64,000 nt of DNA, from positions 62,001-126,000 of the forward strand of contig CAWJWP010000021.1 of the NCBI GenBank assembly GCA_963846495.1, in the 5' to 3' direction. Source of the stretch: DASYQD01 sp963846495 (lineage in GTDB: Bacteria; Acidobacteriota; Thermoanaerobaculia; Multivoradales; JAIOJS01). Under the pieces are notes generated by a model. It was not told the origin of the DNA. It saw only the letters and a program-made list of their open reading frames with translations, and did no database searches. A program made the position numbers and the translations under genes. Position 1 is the first letter of the stretch. Every line of letters begins with the position of its first letter. Shown here in pieces: positions 10,535 through 20,429 of the stretch.

Positions 10535-12670
10535 TCACTCAGCTCGCCGCGAAGCGGCCGGCGCGGGCAGGCGTAGCTCATAGATCCGGTTGTTCGGGTC
10601 TTCGTAGCGCAGCGTGAAGAGGCCGCTCAGGGCTCGCGCCCAGCGGTCCTCGAGCGGGAAGTCGAAGCGCGGGATGCGCGCCACGTGGACCCAACGCGCG
10701 CGCGCCCGCACCAGGTTGCGCACCCACGCTTCCGGCGCCGGGTCGACGCGCGGCTCGCAGCGCGGGTAGTGCGCGGCGTAGCGGAGGTCGGCGGCGTTGA
10801 CGTTGACGTAGCGGGCGTCGCGCTGCAGGCGCGGTCCCATCTCCGGGTAGGTGAGGTAGTGGTTCGGCTGGTACGACATGGCGACGGTGTCGCTGCCGGC
10901 GTGCATGTCGAGCCAGCTCCAGGCGCGGGCGAAGAACGGAGTCATGGTGGGGTGGAGGGTGACCTCGGCGGCGAAGGCTCTACCGCGCGTGGCGATGCGG
11001 TAGCGCACCAGTGCCGGAGCCGCCAGCAGGACGGCGGCGAGCGCCACCACTGCGAGCTCGCGCCAGCGCCGGACGACGACCACCCGCGCCGCCGGTGCCA
11101 GCACGAGCACCGCCGCCGCGATGTCGACGAGCGCGATGGCGATGCGGGCGGCGAACGAGAGCTCGACGTGCTGCTGCAGCAGCGACTGGACGAGGACGGC
11201 CACCGCCAGCCCTTGCAGCAGCCGCTCGCGCACGCCGCGCCGCTCCGCGAACGCAGCCATCGCCCCGCAGGCGATCGCCACCGCCGGGATGAGATATCGC
11301 ACGGTGGCGTAGATGTGACGGCTGTGCACCCAGGGCACGGCGAGCCAGAACGCGAGCGTCGCCCAGACGACGAGCGCCGCCGCCAGCGCTTCGCGCCGCC
11401 GCTCGCGCGGCACCAGCCAGGGCACGACGAGCGCCGCGGCGAGCAGCAGGACCGCCGCCGGGCCGAAACCCATCTCCAAGGAGCGCGGGTTGCTGGTGCC
11501 GAGGAAGGCCTCGACGAGGCGGCCGTCGCGCAGCGACTGCGGCCAGCTGCCCAGCACCGAGCCCGGCCGCGGCAGGCCCTCTGCGGCCGCGATCCGGCCG
11601 CCCGCCGTCTGCTCACAGGCCAGGGCGAGCGGCCCTGCCCCCAGCGCCGCGTTGCGAGCGTAGAAGTAGCCGCCTAGCAGGGCTGCTACGGCTGCGGCGA
11701 CGCCGAGCTGGAGCACTCGACGCCGCCACTCGCCGCGCGCCATCAGCGCGATCGCGCCGCCCACCGCGACGCCGTAGACGACGCCGAGCACCTTGGTGCC
11801 GGCGGCGACGCCGATGCCGGCGCCGAGGAGGAGCGCCGCGCCCCACCCCGGCTCGCGCAGCCAGCGCAGCCCGAAGAACAGGCCGCCGAGCAACGCCGCG
11901 GCGAGCACCAGGTCGACGTACTCGGTGGCCGCGAAGCGCACCACCGTCGGCAGCAGGCCGACGACGAACGCGGCGAGCGGCCAGTGGCGAACGGCTCCGA
12001 GCTGGCGCGCGATCGCTCCGCTGGCCAGGCAGAGCAACGCCCACGGGAGCAGGCTCGCGAGGTTGACGTACAGCTCGCTGTGCGACGGCGCCATCCACCA
12101 CCAGAACCAGAGCGAGCCGTTGGCGGGCGCGTAGCCGTAGTAGTTGACCGGGATGGGCCCGAAGACGGGCGCGAGGTCCTGGTCGCGCAGCCAGGTGCCA
12201 GCGAGCAGCAGGTGGTAGGCGAGGCTGTCCCAGGACAGCGGCGGTTGCAGCAGCCCGCGCAGCACCTCGGCGCCGACGGCGTGCACGGCGAGCAGCGACG
12301 GCGCCCAGTATTCGGTCGCCACCTGCCAGCTCCGTCGCGCCAACACCTCCAGCGGCCGCGCGATGCCACCGGGCGGCGGCCGCCGACGCAGCGGCAGCAG
12401 CAGTGCCAGCGCGACGAGGCCGGCGACGCCGAGGGCGAGGTCGATGCGCAGCAGCCCGAGGGCTCCGAGCAGCAGCGCGATGCCGATCGCCTCCGCCAGC
12501 GCGAGCAGCAAGGCGGCGACCGCCAGCGCCAGCGGGTCGGCGGCGGCGCGATCGCCCAGCAGCCGGAGCGCGAGCAGGTAGCCGCCGGAGAGAATGAAGC
12601 CGAGCGCCAGCAGGGTCAGCAGCGCGCCGAGGAGGTCGACGAGGTACACCTGGACCTCAGCTGTCGGCAC
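10535..12670 (-). CDS. Polytopic membrane protein, GT-C (GT39/ArnT-like) glycosyltransferase-like
   Basis: A 711-residue protein with about ten or more hydrophobic segments from residue 8 to about 500, then a soluble extracytoplasmic tail of about 150 residues. The first large loop holds SWDSLAYH, which resembles the acidic loop motif of lipid-phosphate-sugar-dependent GT-C transferases; a second acidic site is EYVDL. Such enzymes glycosylate lipids or proteins at the outer face of the inner membrane. The start is GTG at 12670. It faces the pyr operon convergently and shares a divergent promoter region with nuoB. A second protein of the same type lies at 17581-19377. The fold is likely; acceptor and sugar are unknown. 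Confidence 0.7.
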   Translation of the reverse strand: MPTAEVQVYLVDLLGALLTLLALGFILSGGYLLALRLLGDRAAADPLALAVAALLLALAEAIGIALLLGALGLLRIDLALGVAGLVALALLLPLRRRPPPGGIARPLEVLARRSWQVATEYWAPSLLAVHAVGAEVLRGLLQPPLSWDSLAYHLLLAGTWLRDQDLAPVFGPIPVNYYGYAPANGSLWFWWWMAPSHSELYVNLASLLPWALLCLASGAIARQLGAVRHWPLAAFVVGLLPTVVRFAATEYVDLVLAAALLGGLFFGLRWLREPGWGAALLLGAGIGVAAGTKVLGVVYGVAVGGAIALMARGEWRRRVLQLGVAAAVAALLGGYFYARNAALGAGPLALACEQTAGGRIAAAEGLPRPGSVLGSWPQSLRDGRLVEAFLGTSNPRSLEMGFGPAAVLLLAAALVVPWLVPRERRREALAAALVVWATLAFWLAVPWVHSRHIYATVRYLIPAVAIACGAMAAFAERRGVRERLLQGLAVAVLVQSLLQQHVELSFAARIAIALVDIAAAVLVLAPAARVVVVRRWRELAVVALAAVLLAAPALVRYRIATRGRAFAAEVTLHPTMTPFFARAWSWLDMHAGSDTVAMSYQPNHYLTYPEMGPRLQRDARYVNVNAADLRYAAHYPRCEPRVDPAPEAWVRNLVRARARWVHVARIPRFDFPLEDRWARALSGLFTLRYEDPNNRIYELRLPAPAASRRAE

Positions 12671-12762
12671 CGCACTGCCGGGGCATGGCCGCGCATTCTG
12701 GCACGCTGCGGCGCGTCACCGACGGCGCGAATTCGCCGCCGCCGCACGAGGCGTAATCGACT

Positions 12763-12791
12763 TTGTGAAGCCCGCGCACAAGCGGTACACT
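12763..12791 (+). promoter_or_regulatory. Predicted sigma-70-type promoter of nuoB-nuoCD-nuoI
   Basis: TTGTGA (12763-12768) and TACACT (12786-12791) are spaced 17 nt apart, each matching 4 of 6 consensus bases. They lie in the 175-nt gap between the divergent GT-C-like gene and nuoB, and would give a leader of about 48 nt that includes AGGAG at 12835-12839. Confidence 0.5.
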
Positions 12792-12845
12792 CCGACCGGC
12801 CGCGGGCCGCACGTCGCACCGCGGCAACGACCGCAGGAGCACCTG

Positions 12846-13467
<622 letters not shown>

Positions 13468-13490
<23 letters not shown>

Positions 13491-15153
13491 GCCGCTGCTC
13501 GAGAAGTACGGCGACGCGGTGACGCCGCAGGAGGGGCTCGACCAGCCCTGCTGGATCGTCGACCGCAAGGTGCTGCGCGAGGTCTGCACCGACCTCAAGA
13601 CCAACCCCGAGACGCGCTTCGACCTGCTGCTCGAGTGCTTCGGCATGGACTACCCCGAGCGCGAGCCGCGCTTCGAGGCGGTCTACCATCTCTACTCGAT
13701 TCCGCACGGCAAGCGGCTGCGCCTCAAGGTGCCGCTGCCGGAGAGCGACCCGACGGTGCCGTCGCTGTACCCGGTGTGGAAAGCGGCCGACTGGTTCGAG
13801 CGCGAGATGTGGGACCACTTCGGCTTCCGCGCCGAGGGGCACCCCGACCTGCGCCGCATCCTCTGCCACGAGGCCTTCCAGGGGCACCCGCTGCGCAAGG
13901 ACTACGACCCGGCGCGGCGCTGGATCTGCACCGAGAAGGACATCTACAAGCCCAAGCTCGTCGCGCCGCCGCAGCAGGACGACATGTTCGAGCGCATGAC
14001 GATCAACATCGGCCCCTCGCACCCGGCGATGCACGGCACCTTCCGCCTGACCGCGGTGCTCGACGGCGAGGTGATCGTCGCCAGCGACATCGAGATCGGC
14101 TACCTCCACCGCTGCTTCGACAAGATGTCGGAGACCCACAGCTGGAACCAGGTGATCCCCTACACCGACCGGCTCAACTACTGCTCGGCGTTCATCAACA
14201 ACGTCGGCTACTGCAAGACGGTGGAGAAGATGCTGGGCATCGAGGCGCCGCCGAAAGCGGTGTGGGCGCGGACGATCCTCAGCGAGTTCTCGCGCATCAT
14301 GGACCACTGCGTCTGCAACGGCACGACGCTGGTCGACACCGGCGGCATCACCAACTTCTGGTACATGTTCCAGCCGCGCGAGGAGATCTACGGCCTGCTC
14401 GAGGCCTGCTTCGGCGGCCGCCTCACCGTCTCCGGCTGCCGCATCGGCGGCCTGCTCGGCGAGCTGCCGCCCGACTTCATGGAGCGCTCCCGCCGCCTGC
14501 TCGAGATCATCCCGCCGTTCATCGACGACATGGAGAAGCTGGTCGACCACAATCGCATCTGGCTCGACCGCGCAGTGGGCATCGCCGCCATCTCGGGCGA
14601 GGACGCGGTCAACTGGGGATGGACCGGGCCCTGTCTGCGCGCCTCCGGCGTCGCCTACGACGTGCGCAAGGCCTTCCCCTACGACCTCTACGACACCGTC
14701 GACTGGGAAGTGCCGGTCTTCTACGGCGGCGACGTCCACGACCGCTACCGCGTGCGCATGGCGGAGATCCGCCAGTCGCTGCGCATCATCGAGCAGCTGC
14801 TCGACCGCGGCATGCCGGAGGGCCCGTACATCGTCGACGACCCGCACGTGGCGCTGCCGCCGAAGGAGAAGGCCTACAACCAGATGGAAGCCATGATCTA
14901 CCACTTCAAGCTGATCATGGACGGCGTGCAGGTGCCGGCGGGGGAGCGCTACGACATGGTGGAAGGCGGCAACGGCGAGCTCGGCTTCTACTGCGTCAGC
15001 GACGGCGGGCCCAAGCCCTACCGCGTGCGGGTGCGGCCGCCCTGCTTCCCGATCTTCTCGACCTTCAACCAGCTGATCCTCGGGCACACCATCTCCGACG
15101 CGGTGATCTCGCTCGGCGGCCTGAACGTCATCGCCGGGGAGCTCGAGCGATGA
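13468..15153 (+). CDS. nuoCD: NADH-quinone oxidoreductase subunit C/D fusion
   Basis: A 561-residue fusion of two peripheral-arm subunits of complex I. Residues 1-165 are NuoC (30-kDa subunit; LYSIPHGKRLRLKVPLPE and WFEREMWDHFGFRAEGHPDLRRIL). The rest is NuoD (49-kDa subunit; INIGPSHPAMHGTFRL, EIGYLHRCFDK, YTDRLNYCS, ending FSTFNQLILGHTISDAVISLGGLN), which helps form the quinone site. NuoCD fusions are known in several phyla. It overlaps nuoB by 23 nt and nuoI by 4 nt (ATGA). Confidence 0.95.
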
Positions 15154-15767
15154 GCGCGCCGGTCGCTGCGAGCGGACCGACCGCGTCGGCGCACCCGACG
15201 AAGACGAAGCCGTACAAGTACAGCTGGGCCGACCGCCTCTACCTGCCGCTGCTGCAAGGCTTGATGGTGACGGCGCGCCACTTCTTCAAGAACCTGCGGA
15301 AGAGCAAGTACACGATCAGCTACCCCGAGGAGCGGCGCCCCTACAGCGGCCGCTACCGCGGCCACCACATCCTCACCACGCGGCCCGACGGCACGGTGCG
15401 CTGCGTCGCCTGCTTCCTCTGCGCCACCAACTGCCCGGCCGAGTGCATCCACATCGAGGCCGCCGAGCAGCCCGACGTCAACGTCGAGAAGTACCCGGTC
15501 GTCTACGAGATCGACATGCTGCGCTGCGTCTTCTGCGGCTACTGCGTCGACGCCTGCCCCGAGGAGGCGATCATCATGAGCCGCAACACCGACATGGCGT
15601 ACTTCACCCGCGAGCAGTCGATCGTCGGCAAGGCGCAGCTGATGAAGCCCTACACCGTCGACCCGGAGCGGCTGGGCTATCGACCGTACTACCCGGAAGA
15701 GGACAAGAAGCGCGCGCAGATGCGGCGCGAGGCCTTCGACCTGGTGAGCGCGGCCCGGGACCGCTAA
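15150..15767 (+). CDS. nuoI: NADH-quinone oxidoreductase subunit I
   Basis: A 205-residue ferredoxin-like subunit with two [4Fe-4S] motifs, CVACFLCATNCP (about residues 84-95) and CVFCGYCVDACP (about 126-137), which carry clusters N6a and N6b. ATG 15150 overlaps the nuoCD stop as ATGA. It ends the local complex I genes: nuoA, EFG, H and J-N are not in the window, so the remaining subunits must be elsewhere. Two hairpins follow the stop. Confidence 0.95.
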   Translation: MSAPVAASGPTASAHPTKTKPYKYSWADRLYLPLLQGLMVTARHFFKNLRKSKYTISYPEERRPYSGRYRGHHILTTRPDGTVRCVACFLCATNCPAECIHIEAAEQPDVNVEKYPVVYEIDMLRCVFCGYCVDACPEEAIIMSRNTDMAYFTREQSIVGKAQLMKPYTVDPERLGYRPYYPEEDKKRAQMRREAFDLVSAARDR

Positions 15768-15814
15768 TCAGGCGGCGGCTGATTCGCGGCGCGCCGCCGG
15801 CATCCCAGCCGGCG
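15766..15814 (+). terminator. Tandem hairpins after nuoI
   Basis: A perfect 6-bp stem AATCAG/CTGATT with a 7-nt loop (15766-15784) begins inside the nuoI stop codon. A 7-bp stem CGCCGGC/GCCGGCG with a 6-nt loop follows (15795-15814). There is no U tract. They separate the nuo genes from the sigma-factor operon. Confidence 0.35.
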
Positions 15815-15852
15815 ACCTAAACGAAATGGCCGCGAGCGGCCTCTCTAGGGTC

Positions 15853-16410
15853 ATGATCGTCGAGCTGGCGGCGGTGCCGGTGGGGGAGGTGGACGAGGAG
15901 GCCGCCCTCGTCCGCCAGGCGGCGGCGGGGGACGCCGGCGCCTTCGACGAGTTGGTGCGGCGCCACTGGCGCGAGCTGGTGCGTCTCGCCCGCGTCGTGC
16001 TGGCCTCGGACCTCGAGGCGGAGGACCTGGCGCAGGAGACGCTGGTGCACGCCTGGCGGCGTCTCGGCGAGCTGCGCGAGCCGGCGAGCTTCCTCTCCTG
16101 GCTGCGCCGCTCGCTGGTGCGCCGCGGCGTCCGGCTGGCGCGGCGGCGCCGGCGGCAGCTCGCAGTCGTTCCGCTCGACGGCGTGACGGCGTTGACGCTG
16201 CCGGCCGCCGAGATGGGGTGGTCGCGCGTCGAGTCGCTGCTCGCCGCGCTCACGCCTCGCCAGCGGGCGACGGTCTTCCTCGTCGAGGTGGAGGGGCTCT
16301 CCACCGGCGAGGCAGCCCTCCGGCTCGGCGCCAGCGAGGCCACGCTGCGCGTCCACCTCTTCCTCGCCCGCCGCCGCCTGCGGGCTTACCTCGCGGGAGA
16401 CCAGCGATGA
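15853..16410 (+). CDS. ECF-type RNA polymerase sigma factor
   Basis: A 185-residue sigma-70-family protein with only regions 2 and 4. Region 2 reads AFDELVRRHWRELVRLARVV followed by AEDLAQETLVHAW. Region 4 reads LTPRQRATVFLVEVEGLSTG with a helix-turn-helix in GEAALRLGASEATLRVHLF. ATG 15853 is used here; ATG 15826 in the same frame is an alternative, and neither has a strong ribosome-binding site. It overlaps the next gene by 4 nt (ATGA), and that gene probably encodes its anti-sigma partner. The third gene of the set is TonB-like, suggesting an envelope or uptake regulon. Confidence 0.85.
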   Translation: MIVELAAVPVGEVDEEAALVRQAAAGDAGAFDELVRRHWRELVRLARVVLASDLEAEDLAQETLVHAWRRLGELREPASFLSWLRRSLVRRGVRLARRRRRQLAVVPLDGVTALTLPAAEMGWSRVESLLAALTPRQRATVFLVEVEGLSTGEAALRLGASEATLRVHLFLARRRLRAYLAGDQR

Positions 16411-16751
16411 ACGTCCTGCCTGCGGAGCTACGCGATCGGTTGCGCGGCTGGGCCGAGCGGCCGCCGCGGCGCGATGCCGCGACCGCCGCGCGTCTCGCTC
16501 GAACCTCGCGACGTCGCTACCCTTCGGCGACGCGCCTGCGCCTCGCCTGGGCCGCGGCGGCGCTGGCGATGCTGCTCGGGACCGGCCTCGGCCTGGTGGC
16601 GACTCGCCAGCCCGCGCCGGCTCCCACCGTACCGCCGGCGGCGAGCACCGCCTCATCCGCTGTCGACAGTCATGTCGTCGTCATCGAGCTCGGCTCGGGA
16701 ACCCCTCTCTACGTCGTGCTGCCGCCGCCGGCGGCCCGGAGGTCCTCATGA
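16407..16751 (+). CDS. Small single-pass membrane protein, putative anti-sigma factor
   Basis: A 114-residue protein with a basic cytoplasmic N-terminus of about 43 residues, one membrane helix (LAWAAAALAMLLGTGLGLVA, about 47-66) and a short Pro/Ala-rich periplasmic tail. There is no zinc-binding HxxxCxxC motif. It overlaps the ECF sigma gene and the TonB-like gene by ATGA junctions. Topology and the tightly coupled position behind an ECF sigma gene suggest an anti-sigma role; sequence alone does not prove it. Confidence 0.6.
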   Translation: MNVLPAELRDRLRGWAERPPRRDAATAARLARTSRRRYPSATRLRLAWAAAALAMLLGTGLGLVATRQPAPAPTVPPAASTASSAVDSHVVVIELGSGTPLYVVLPPPAARRSS

Positions 16752-17584
16752 AACCGCTCCTGCGCTCCTTTGCGCTGCTGCTCCTCGCCGTCGTTGTCTT
16801 CGCTGCAACTCCGCTGCGTGCTGCCGACGACTCGCTCGCGGTGCGCTTCGCCCTCGTCGTCGGCAACCGCGGCGAGGCGCCGCTGCCCACCATCGGCGAG
16901 GTGCTCGCCGAGCCGCTGATGAAGGACTACCTGACGCAGTGGGACCCGGGCTCGGACAATCCCGAGATCCGCCGCCTCTTCGCGCTACGCGGGCTCAGCG
17001 AGGTGACGCGCCAGGCGGCGCGCCTGCAGCCCGCCGGCGGCACCCTCGCCGGCGCGGCGCGCATCGGCAACGTGCGCTGGCGCGTCGACGTCGACGTCGA
17101 GCGCCAGGGCGAGGTGGCGACCTTCGCCGCCCGCATCCACCGCAACGACGAGCTGGTCTCGGCGCCCACGGTGCGTAGCGCCCTCGGCGAGAAGGCAATC
17201 GTCTCCAGCACCAGCGAGGAGGACGCCACCTTCCTCTTCGTCGTCGTGCAGGCGGACGACTGGTCGCGCGTGGCGGCACGGCAGGCCGGCGGCATCGCTC
17301 CGGCGGCGCCGCGCGCGGTGCCGAAGGCGATCCACAAGGTCTCCCCCGACTACCCCGACAGCGAGCGGGCGTCGCGCGTCGAGGGCGTCGTAGTGCTGGC
17401 GCTGCGCGTCGACAAGAGCGGTCGAGTGAGCGACGCCCGCGTCGTGCGCAGCCTCGGCAAGGCCTTCGACGAGGCCGCCGTCGAGGCCGTCCGTCAGTGG
17501 CGCTTCGAGCCGCTGGTGCGGGACGGGCAGCCGGCGGAGTCGGAGATCAACATCACCATCAACTTCGTGCCCGGCGCGCCCTAG
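16748..17584 (+). CDS. Secreted TonB-family (TonB C-terminal domain) protein
   Basis: A 278-residue protein with a signal peptide (FALLLLAVVVFAATPLRA, cleavage near 26), a middle region of unknown fold and a C-terminal TonB-like domain at about 190-275 (PKAIHKVSPDYPDSERASRV, VVLALRVDKSG, AVEAVRQWRFEP). It lacks the Pro-rich linker and N-terminal anchor of classical TonB, so it probably acts in the periplasm, not as a canonical energy transducer. It starts within the ATGA overlap of the preceding gene, and its stop overlaps the convergent gene's stop by 4 nt (17581-17584). Confidence 0.8.
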   Translation: MKPLLRSFALLLLAVVVFAATPLRAADDSLAVRFALVVGNRGEAPLPTIGEVLAEPLMKDYLTQWDPGSDNPEIRRLFALRGLSEVTRQAARLQPAGGTLAGAARIGNVRWRVDVDVERQGEVATFAARIHRNDELVSAPTVRSALGEKAIVSSTSEEDATFLFVVVQADDWSRVAARQAGGIAPAAPRAVPKAIHKVSPDYPDSERASRVEGVVVLALRVDKSGRVSDARVVRSLGKAFDEAAVEAVRQWRFEPLVRDGQPAESEINITINFVPGAP

Positions 17585-19377
17585 ATTCCCGCCGCTACGT
17601 AGACGTCCAACACGTCCGGCACGCGGGCCACGAGCTCCCAACGCCTGCCGACGACGGCGTAGAAGGGCGACGCACGCACGAGGTAATGGGTGTTGATGGT
17701 CCCCGGGTACACGGCGACCGCGGCGATGCCGAGGGAGCGCAGCCGCTGGTCTGCCTGCTCGGCCGGCAGCTCGAAGAGGAACCGCACTTCGGGGCTCCAC
17801 ACCGGCACCACCTCCACGCCGTGCTCGACCAGCGCCGCATGCAGGTAGGGGCTGTCGGACAGGACGCGTGAACCGGGTGGCAGCTCGCCTACCAGGTCGT
17901 CGCCGAGCTGCTCCTCGGACGGCGGCGGGTGCGGTGCGAGCGCCTGCTGGGGCCATTGGCGCAACGGTACGCTCAGCGGATGAGCCGGATAGAGCAGCGC
18001 GTGCCCGGCCGTCCATAGCTGCAGCGCGACCACCGCGGCGAGAGCGACCGCGGTCGCCGCGCGGCGGCGCAGCAGCGGTTCGAGCGCGCCCCCCGCGGCG
18101 ATCGACAGCGCGACGACCGCCGGGGCGAACACGCGCATCGACATCGCCAGCCCGCCGAGGGTGTAGCCGACAAACCGGATCCAGACGGCCGCGACGACCA
18201 CCGCGATGACCAGTAGGTACCCGTGGCGGCGCCAGCCGGCGACGGTGCCAGGGATGCCGGCGAGCAACTGGAGTGGTGCCCACAAGACCAGGAACAGCCC
18301 TGCCACCCGCCAGCGGCTGGCGGGCCATACCCTGACGTCGAGCACCGCGTGGCCATGCTCGAGGAGCGCGTCGTAGACCGGGTTGACCGCGAAGCCCGCC
18401 AGGCGCAGCGGATAAACGGGATTTCCGGCAAGGATCCAGTTGCGGAGGTACCAGGGGAGCGCGACGGCGAGGGCCACCGCACCGAACAGCGCGAGCGAAC
18501 GGGGACCCAGTCGGCGCCAGGCCAGCGCGAGCGCGCCGCCGAGCACGGTGATCCAACCAAACTCACGCGCCAGGGCCCCCACGCCGGCCGCCAGCCCCGC
18601 CATCACCACCGCGCGGGGGTCTCGCGGTGCTCGCGCCACGCTGGCGAAATACAAGGTCCCGGCCATCGACAGCGACAGGAGACCTGCCTCCTGGCCGACC
18701 AGGACCGCTCGCAGCAGCAAGGGCGAGGCGGCCGCGATCGCTACGGCGAGGACCGCTGCGCGCGGCGTGAACAGGGCGCGAGCCGACCCGTAAACGAACG
18801 CCAGAGTGGCAGCGAGCTGCGCGGCGCTGAACACGCCGGTCAGCTCCGCGGCTGGCCTGCCCGCGCTGACGTGGATCCACCAATGCGCGAACGGGACCAG
18901 CGGCGGGATGCCGTCGGGGAAGAAATAGTGGCGGAAGTCCGCCGCGGCCAGCGGGGGGTAGAAATCGAAGCTGCCGACGGCGAGCATCCGGCGCGCGAGG
19001 AAGTCCCACCGGGTCATGGTGTCGGGGCCCGGCAGCGGAGCGAACGTCGCGCCGGCGAGCAGCGCTACGACGACCAGGGTCGTGGAGACGACGAGGGTTC
19101 GCTCGAGTGCGGTTGCCTGGCGGTCGACGGCGGCGGGGGGCGCGCTGCGCCGCGTCAGCCACGCGCCCGCGATCGCCGCCGCCACCAGGCACGGCAGGAC
19201 GGTCGACAATTGGACGGGAAAGCCGGCGACGCCCACCCAGAAGACGGCATGGAAGAGGATCAACAGCGAGCTGACGAAGGCCGCCGGCAGCTGCAGCGGC
19301 AGGCTCGACCAGCGGGCGACGAACCAGCCGGGAACGACGAAGCCGAAGATCAGCAGGAACGGGGCGAGGATCCGCAT
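17581..19377 (-). CDS. Polytopic membrane protein, GT-C (GT39-like) glycosyltransferase-like
   Basis: A 598-residue protein with about twelve hydrophobic segments and a C-terminal extracytoplasmic tail of about 110 residues. The first long loop holds PGPDTMTRWDF, and YFFPDGIPPLVPF follows; acidic residues in this loop are typical of GT-C enzymes that use polyprenyl-phosphate sugars. The frame is open upstream to 19686, but ATG 19377 gives a clean hydrophobic N-terminus (MRILAPFLLIFGFVVPGW). It has the same overall plan as the protein at 10535-12670. The substrate is unknown. Confidence 0.65.
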   Translation of the reverse strand: MRILAPFLLIFGFVVPGWFVARWSSLPLQLPAAFVSSLLILFHAVFWVGVAGFPVQLSTVLPCLVAAAIAGAWLTRRSAPPAAVDRQATALERTLVVSTTLVVVALLAGATFAPLPGPDTMTRWDFLARRMLAVGSFDFYPPLAAADFRHYFFPDGIPPLVPFAHWWIHVSAGRPAAELTGVFSAAQLAATLAFVYGSARALFTPRAAVLAVAIAAASPLLLRAVLVGQEAGLLSLSMAGTLYFASVARAPRDPRAVVMAGLAAGVGALAREFGWITVLGGALALAWRRLGPRSLALFGAVALAVALPWYLRNWILAGNPVYPLRLAGFAVNPVYDALLEHGHAVLDVRVWPASRWRVAGLFLVLWAPLQLLAGIPGTVAGWRRHGYLLVIAVVVAAVWIRFVGYTLGGLAMSMRVFAPAVVALSIAAGGALEPLLRRRAATAVALAAVVALQLWTAGHALLYPAHPLSVPLRQWPQQALAPHPPPSEEQLGDDLVGELPPGSRVLSDSPYLHAALVEHGVEVVPVWSPEVRFLFELPAEQADQRLRSLGIAAVAVYPGTINTHYLVRASPFYAVVGRRWELVARVPDVLDVYVAAGI

Positions 19378-19414
19378 GGCGGCCGAGAAGGTGCGCGCTC
19401 TCCGCGCCGCGGCG

Positions 19415-20251
19415 TCAGCCGCCCCGCGACAGCCGCACCATCTGCTCGGCGTCCTGGCCGAAGTAGCGGCGGATGAGCTGGAAGTACTCGCTCGAGTGGG
19501 TGAAGCCGTCGAGGAACTGGTCGAGCTGGGCCTTCCACGGCGAGCCCTTGCGCAGCACGAAAGCCATCGTCTGCGGCTGGCCGACGCTGTCGACGAGCAC
19601 CAGGCCCTTCTGCTTGCCGTTGGTCCAGAACTGTGGCAGGTCGACGAGCGCGGCGTCGAGCCCGCGCGGGCGCGCCCCCAAGGCATCGAAGACCGCCTCG
19701 TTGCTGGCGAAGCCGGTGCTCGCCTTGACGCCGCCGAGCGACGCCGCCAGTCGCTCGACCTCGGCGGCGTTGGTGCTGCCGACGGTGGCGCCGAGCCGCA
19801 GGCCGCCCTTGAGCTGCTCGCGCCAGCGTGCCGCGTCGAGCACGCCCGGCGGAGCGATCAGCACGCTACGCACCGGCAGCGTCGCGGTGGAGAAGTCGAC
19901 CAGCTTGGCGCGCTCGGCGGTGGCGGTGATGCCGCCGACGCCGACGTCGGCAGCCCCCTTCTGCACCGCCTCGAGCACCGGCCCCACCGTCGAGCCGTAG
20001 CTGAACTCGAGCTTCGCCTCCTTGCCGGTACGCACGCGGTGCCAGGCGGCGAAGCGGCGCAGCAGGTCGACGTCGAAGCCGGGCGGCTCGGTGCCGGCCG
20101 AGGCGACGAACTTCCCCGACACGCGGGCCATGACGCGCAGCTCGACGGAGTCGGCGGCGCCGGCTTGGGCGCTTCCTGACTGCGGCCAGACGAGAGCGCC
20201 GGCGAGCAAGAGCAGGGCGACGGCGACAGCGAAGACGGCGATCTTCCGCAT
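19415..20251 (-). CDS. Periplasmic solute-binding protein, family 3 (polar amino acid type)
   Basis: A 278-residue protein with a signal peptide (MRKIAVFAVAVALLLLAG, cleaved near AQA at 28-30). The mature part has the family 3 pattern: GFDVDLLRRFA, YGSTVGPVLEAVQKGAADVGVGGITATAERAKLVDFS, and a second lobe with GATVGSTNAAEVERLA. Such proteins feed amino acid ABC transporters or act as sensors. No permease or ATPase gene is adjacent, so it is an orphan. A GGAG lies 6-9 nt before the ATG. Confidence 0.85.
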   Translation of the reverse strand: MRKIAVFAVAVALLLLAGALVWPQSGSAQAGAADSVELRVMARVSGKFVASAGTEPPGFDVDLLRRFAAWHRVRTGKEAKLEFSYGSTVGPVLEAVQKGAADVGVGGITATAERAKLVDFSTATLPVRSVLIAPPGVLDAARWREQLKGGLRLGATVGSTNAAEVERLAASLGGVKASTGFASNEAVFDALGARPRGLDAALVDLPQFWTNGKQKGLVLVDSVGQPQTMAFVLRKGSPWKAQLDQFLDGFTHSSEYFQLIRRYFGQDAEQMVRLSRGG

Positions 20252-20383
20252 GCGGATCTCCTGTCGGGGGAAGCGAAGCGGAGGCCCACCATGATAGCGC
20301 CCACCCGCCGGCGGGGCCGAGCGCGTCCCGTGGTGCGGCGTCCGCTCGGCAGTCGCCGGTTCGCGCTGCCCGCTGCAGTGCCC

Positions 20384-20389
20384 TACAAT
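20384..20389 (+). promoter_or_regulatory. Candidate -10 element for korAB
   Basis: TACAAT (5 of 6 consensus bases) lies 41 nt before the korA ATG, in the 178-nt divergent gap. Only a poor -35 (TTCGCG at 20360-20365) is seen. Confidence 0.35.
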
Positions 20390-20429
20390 CGACCTGTCCC
20401 CCGAGAGCCCTCGACGAGAAGGAACCCCG

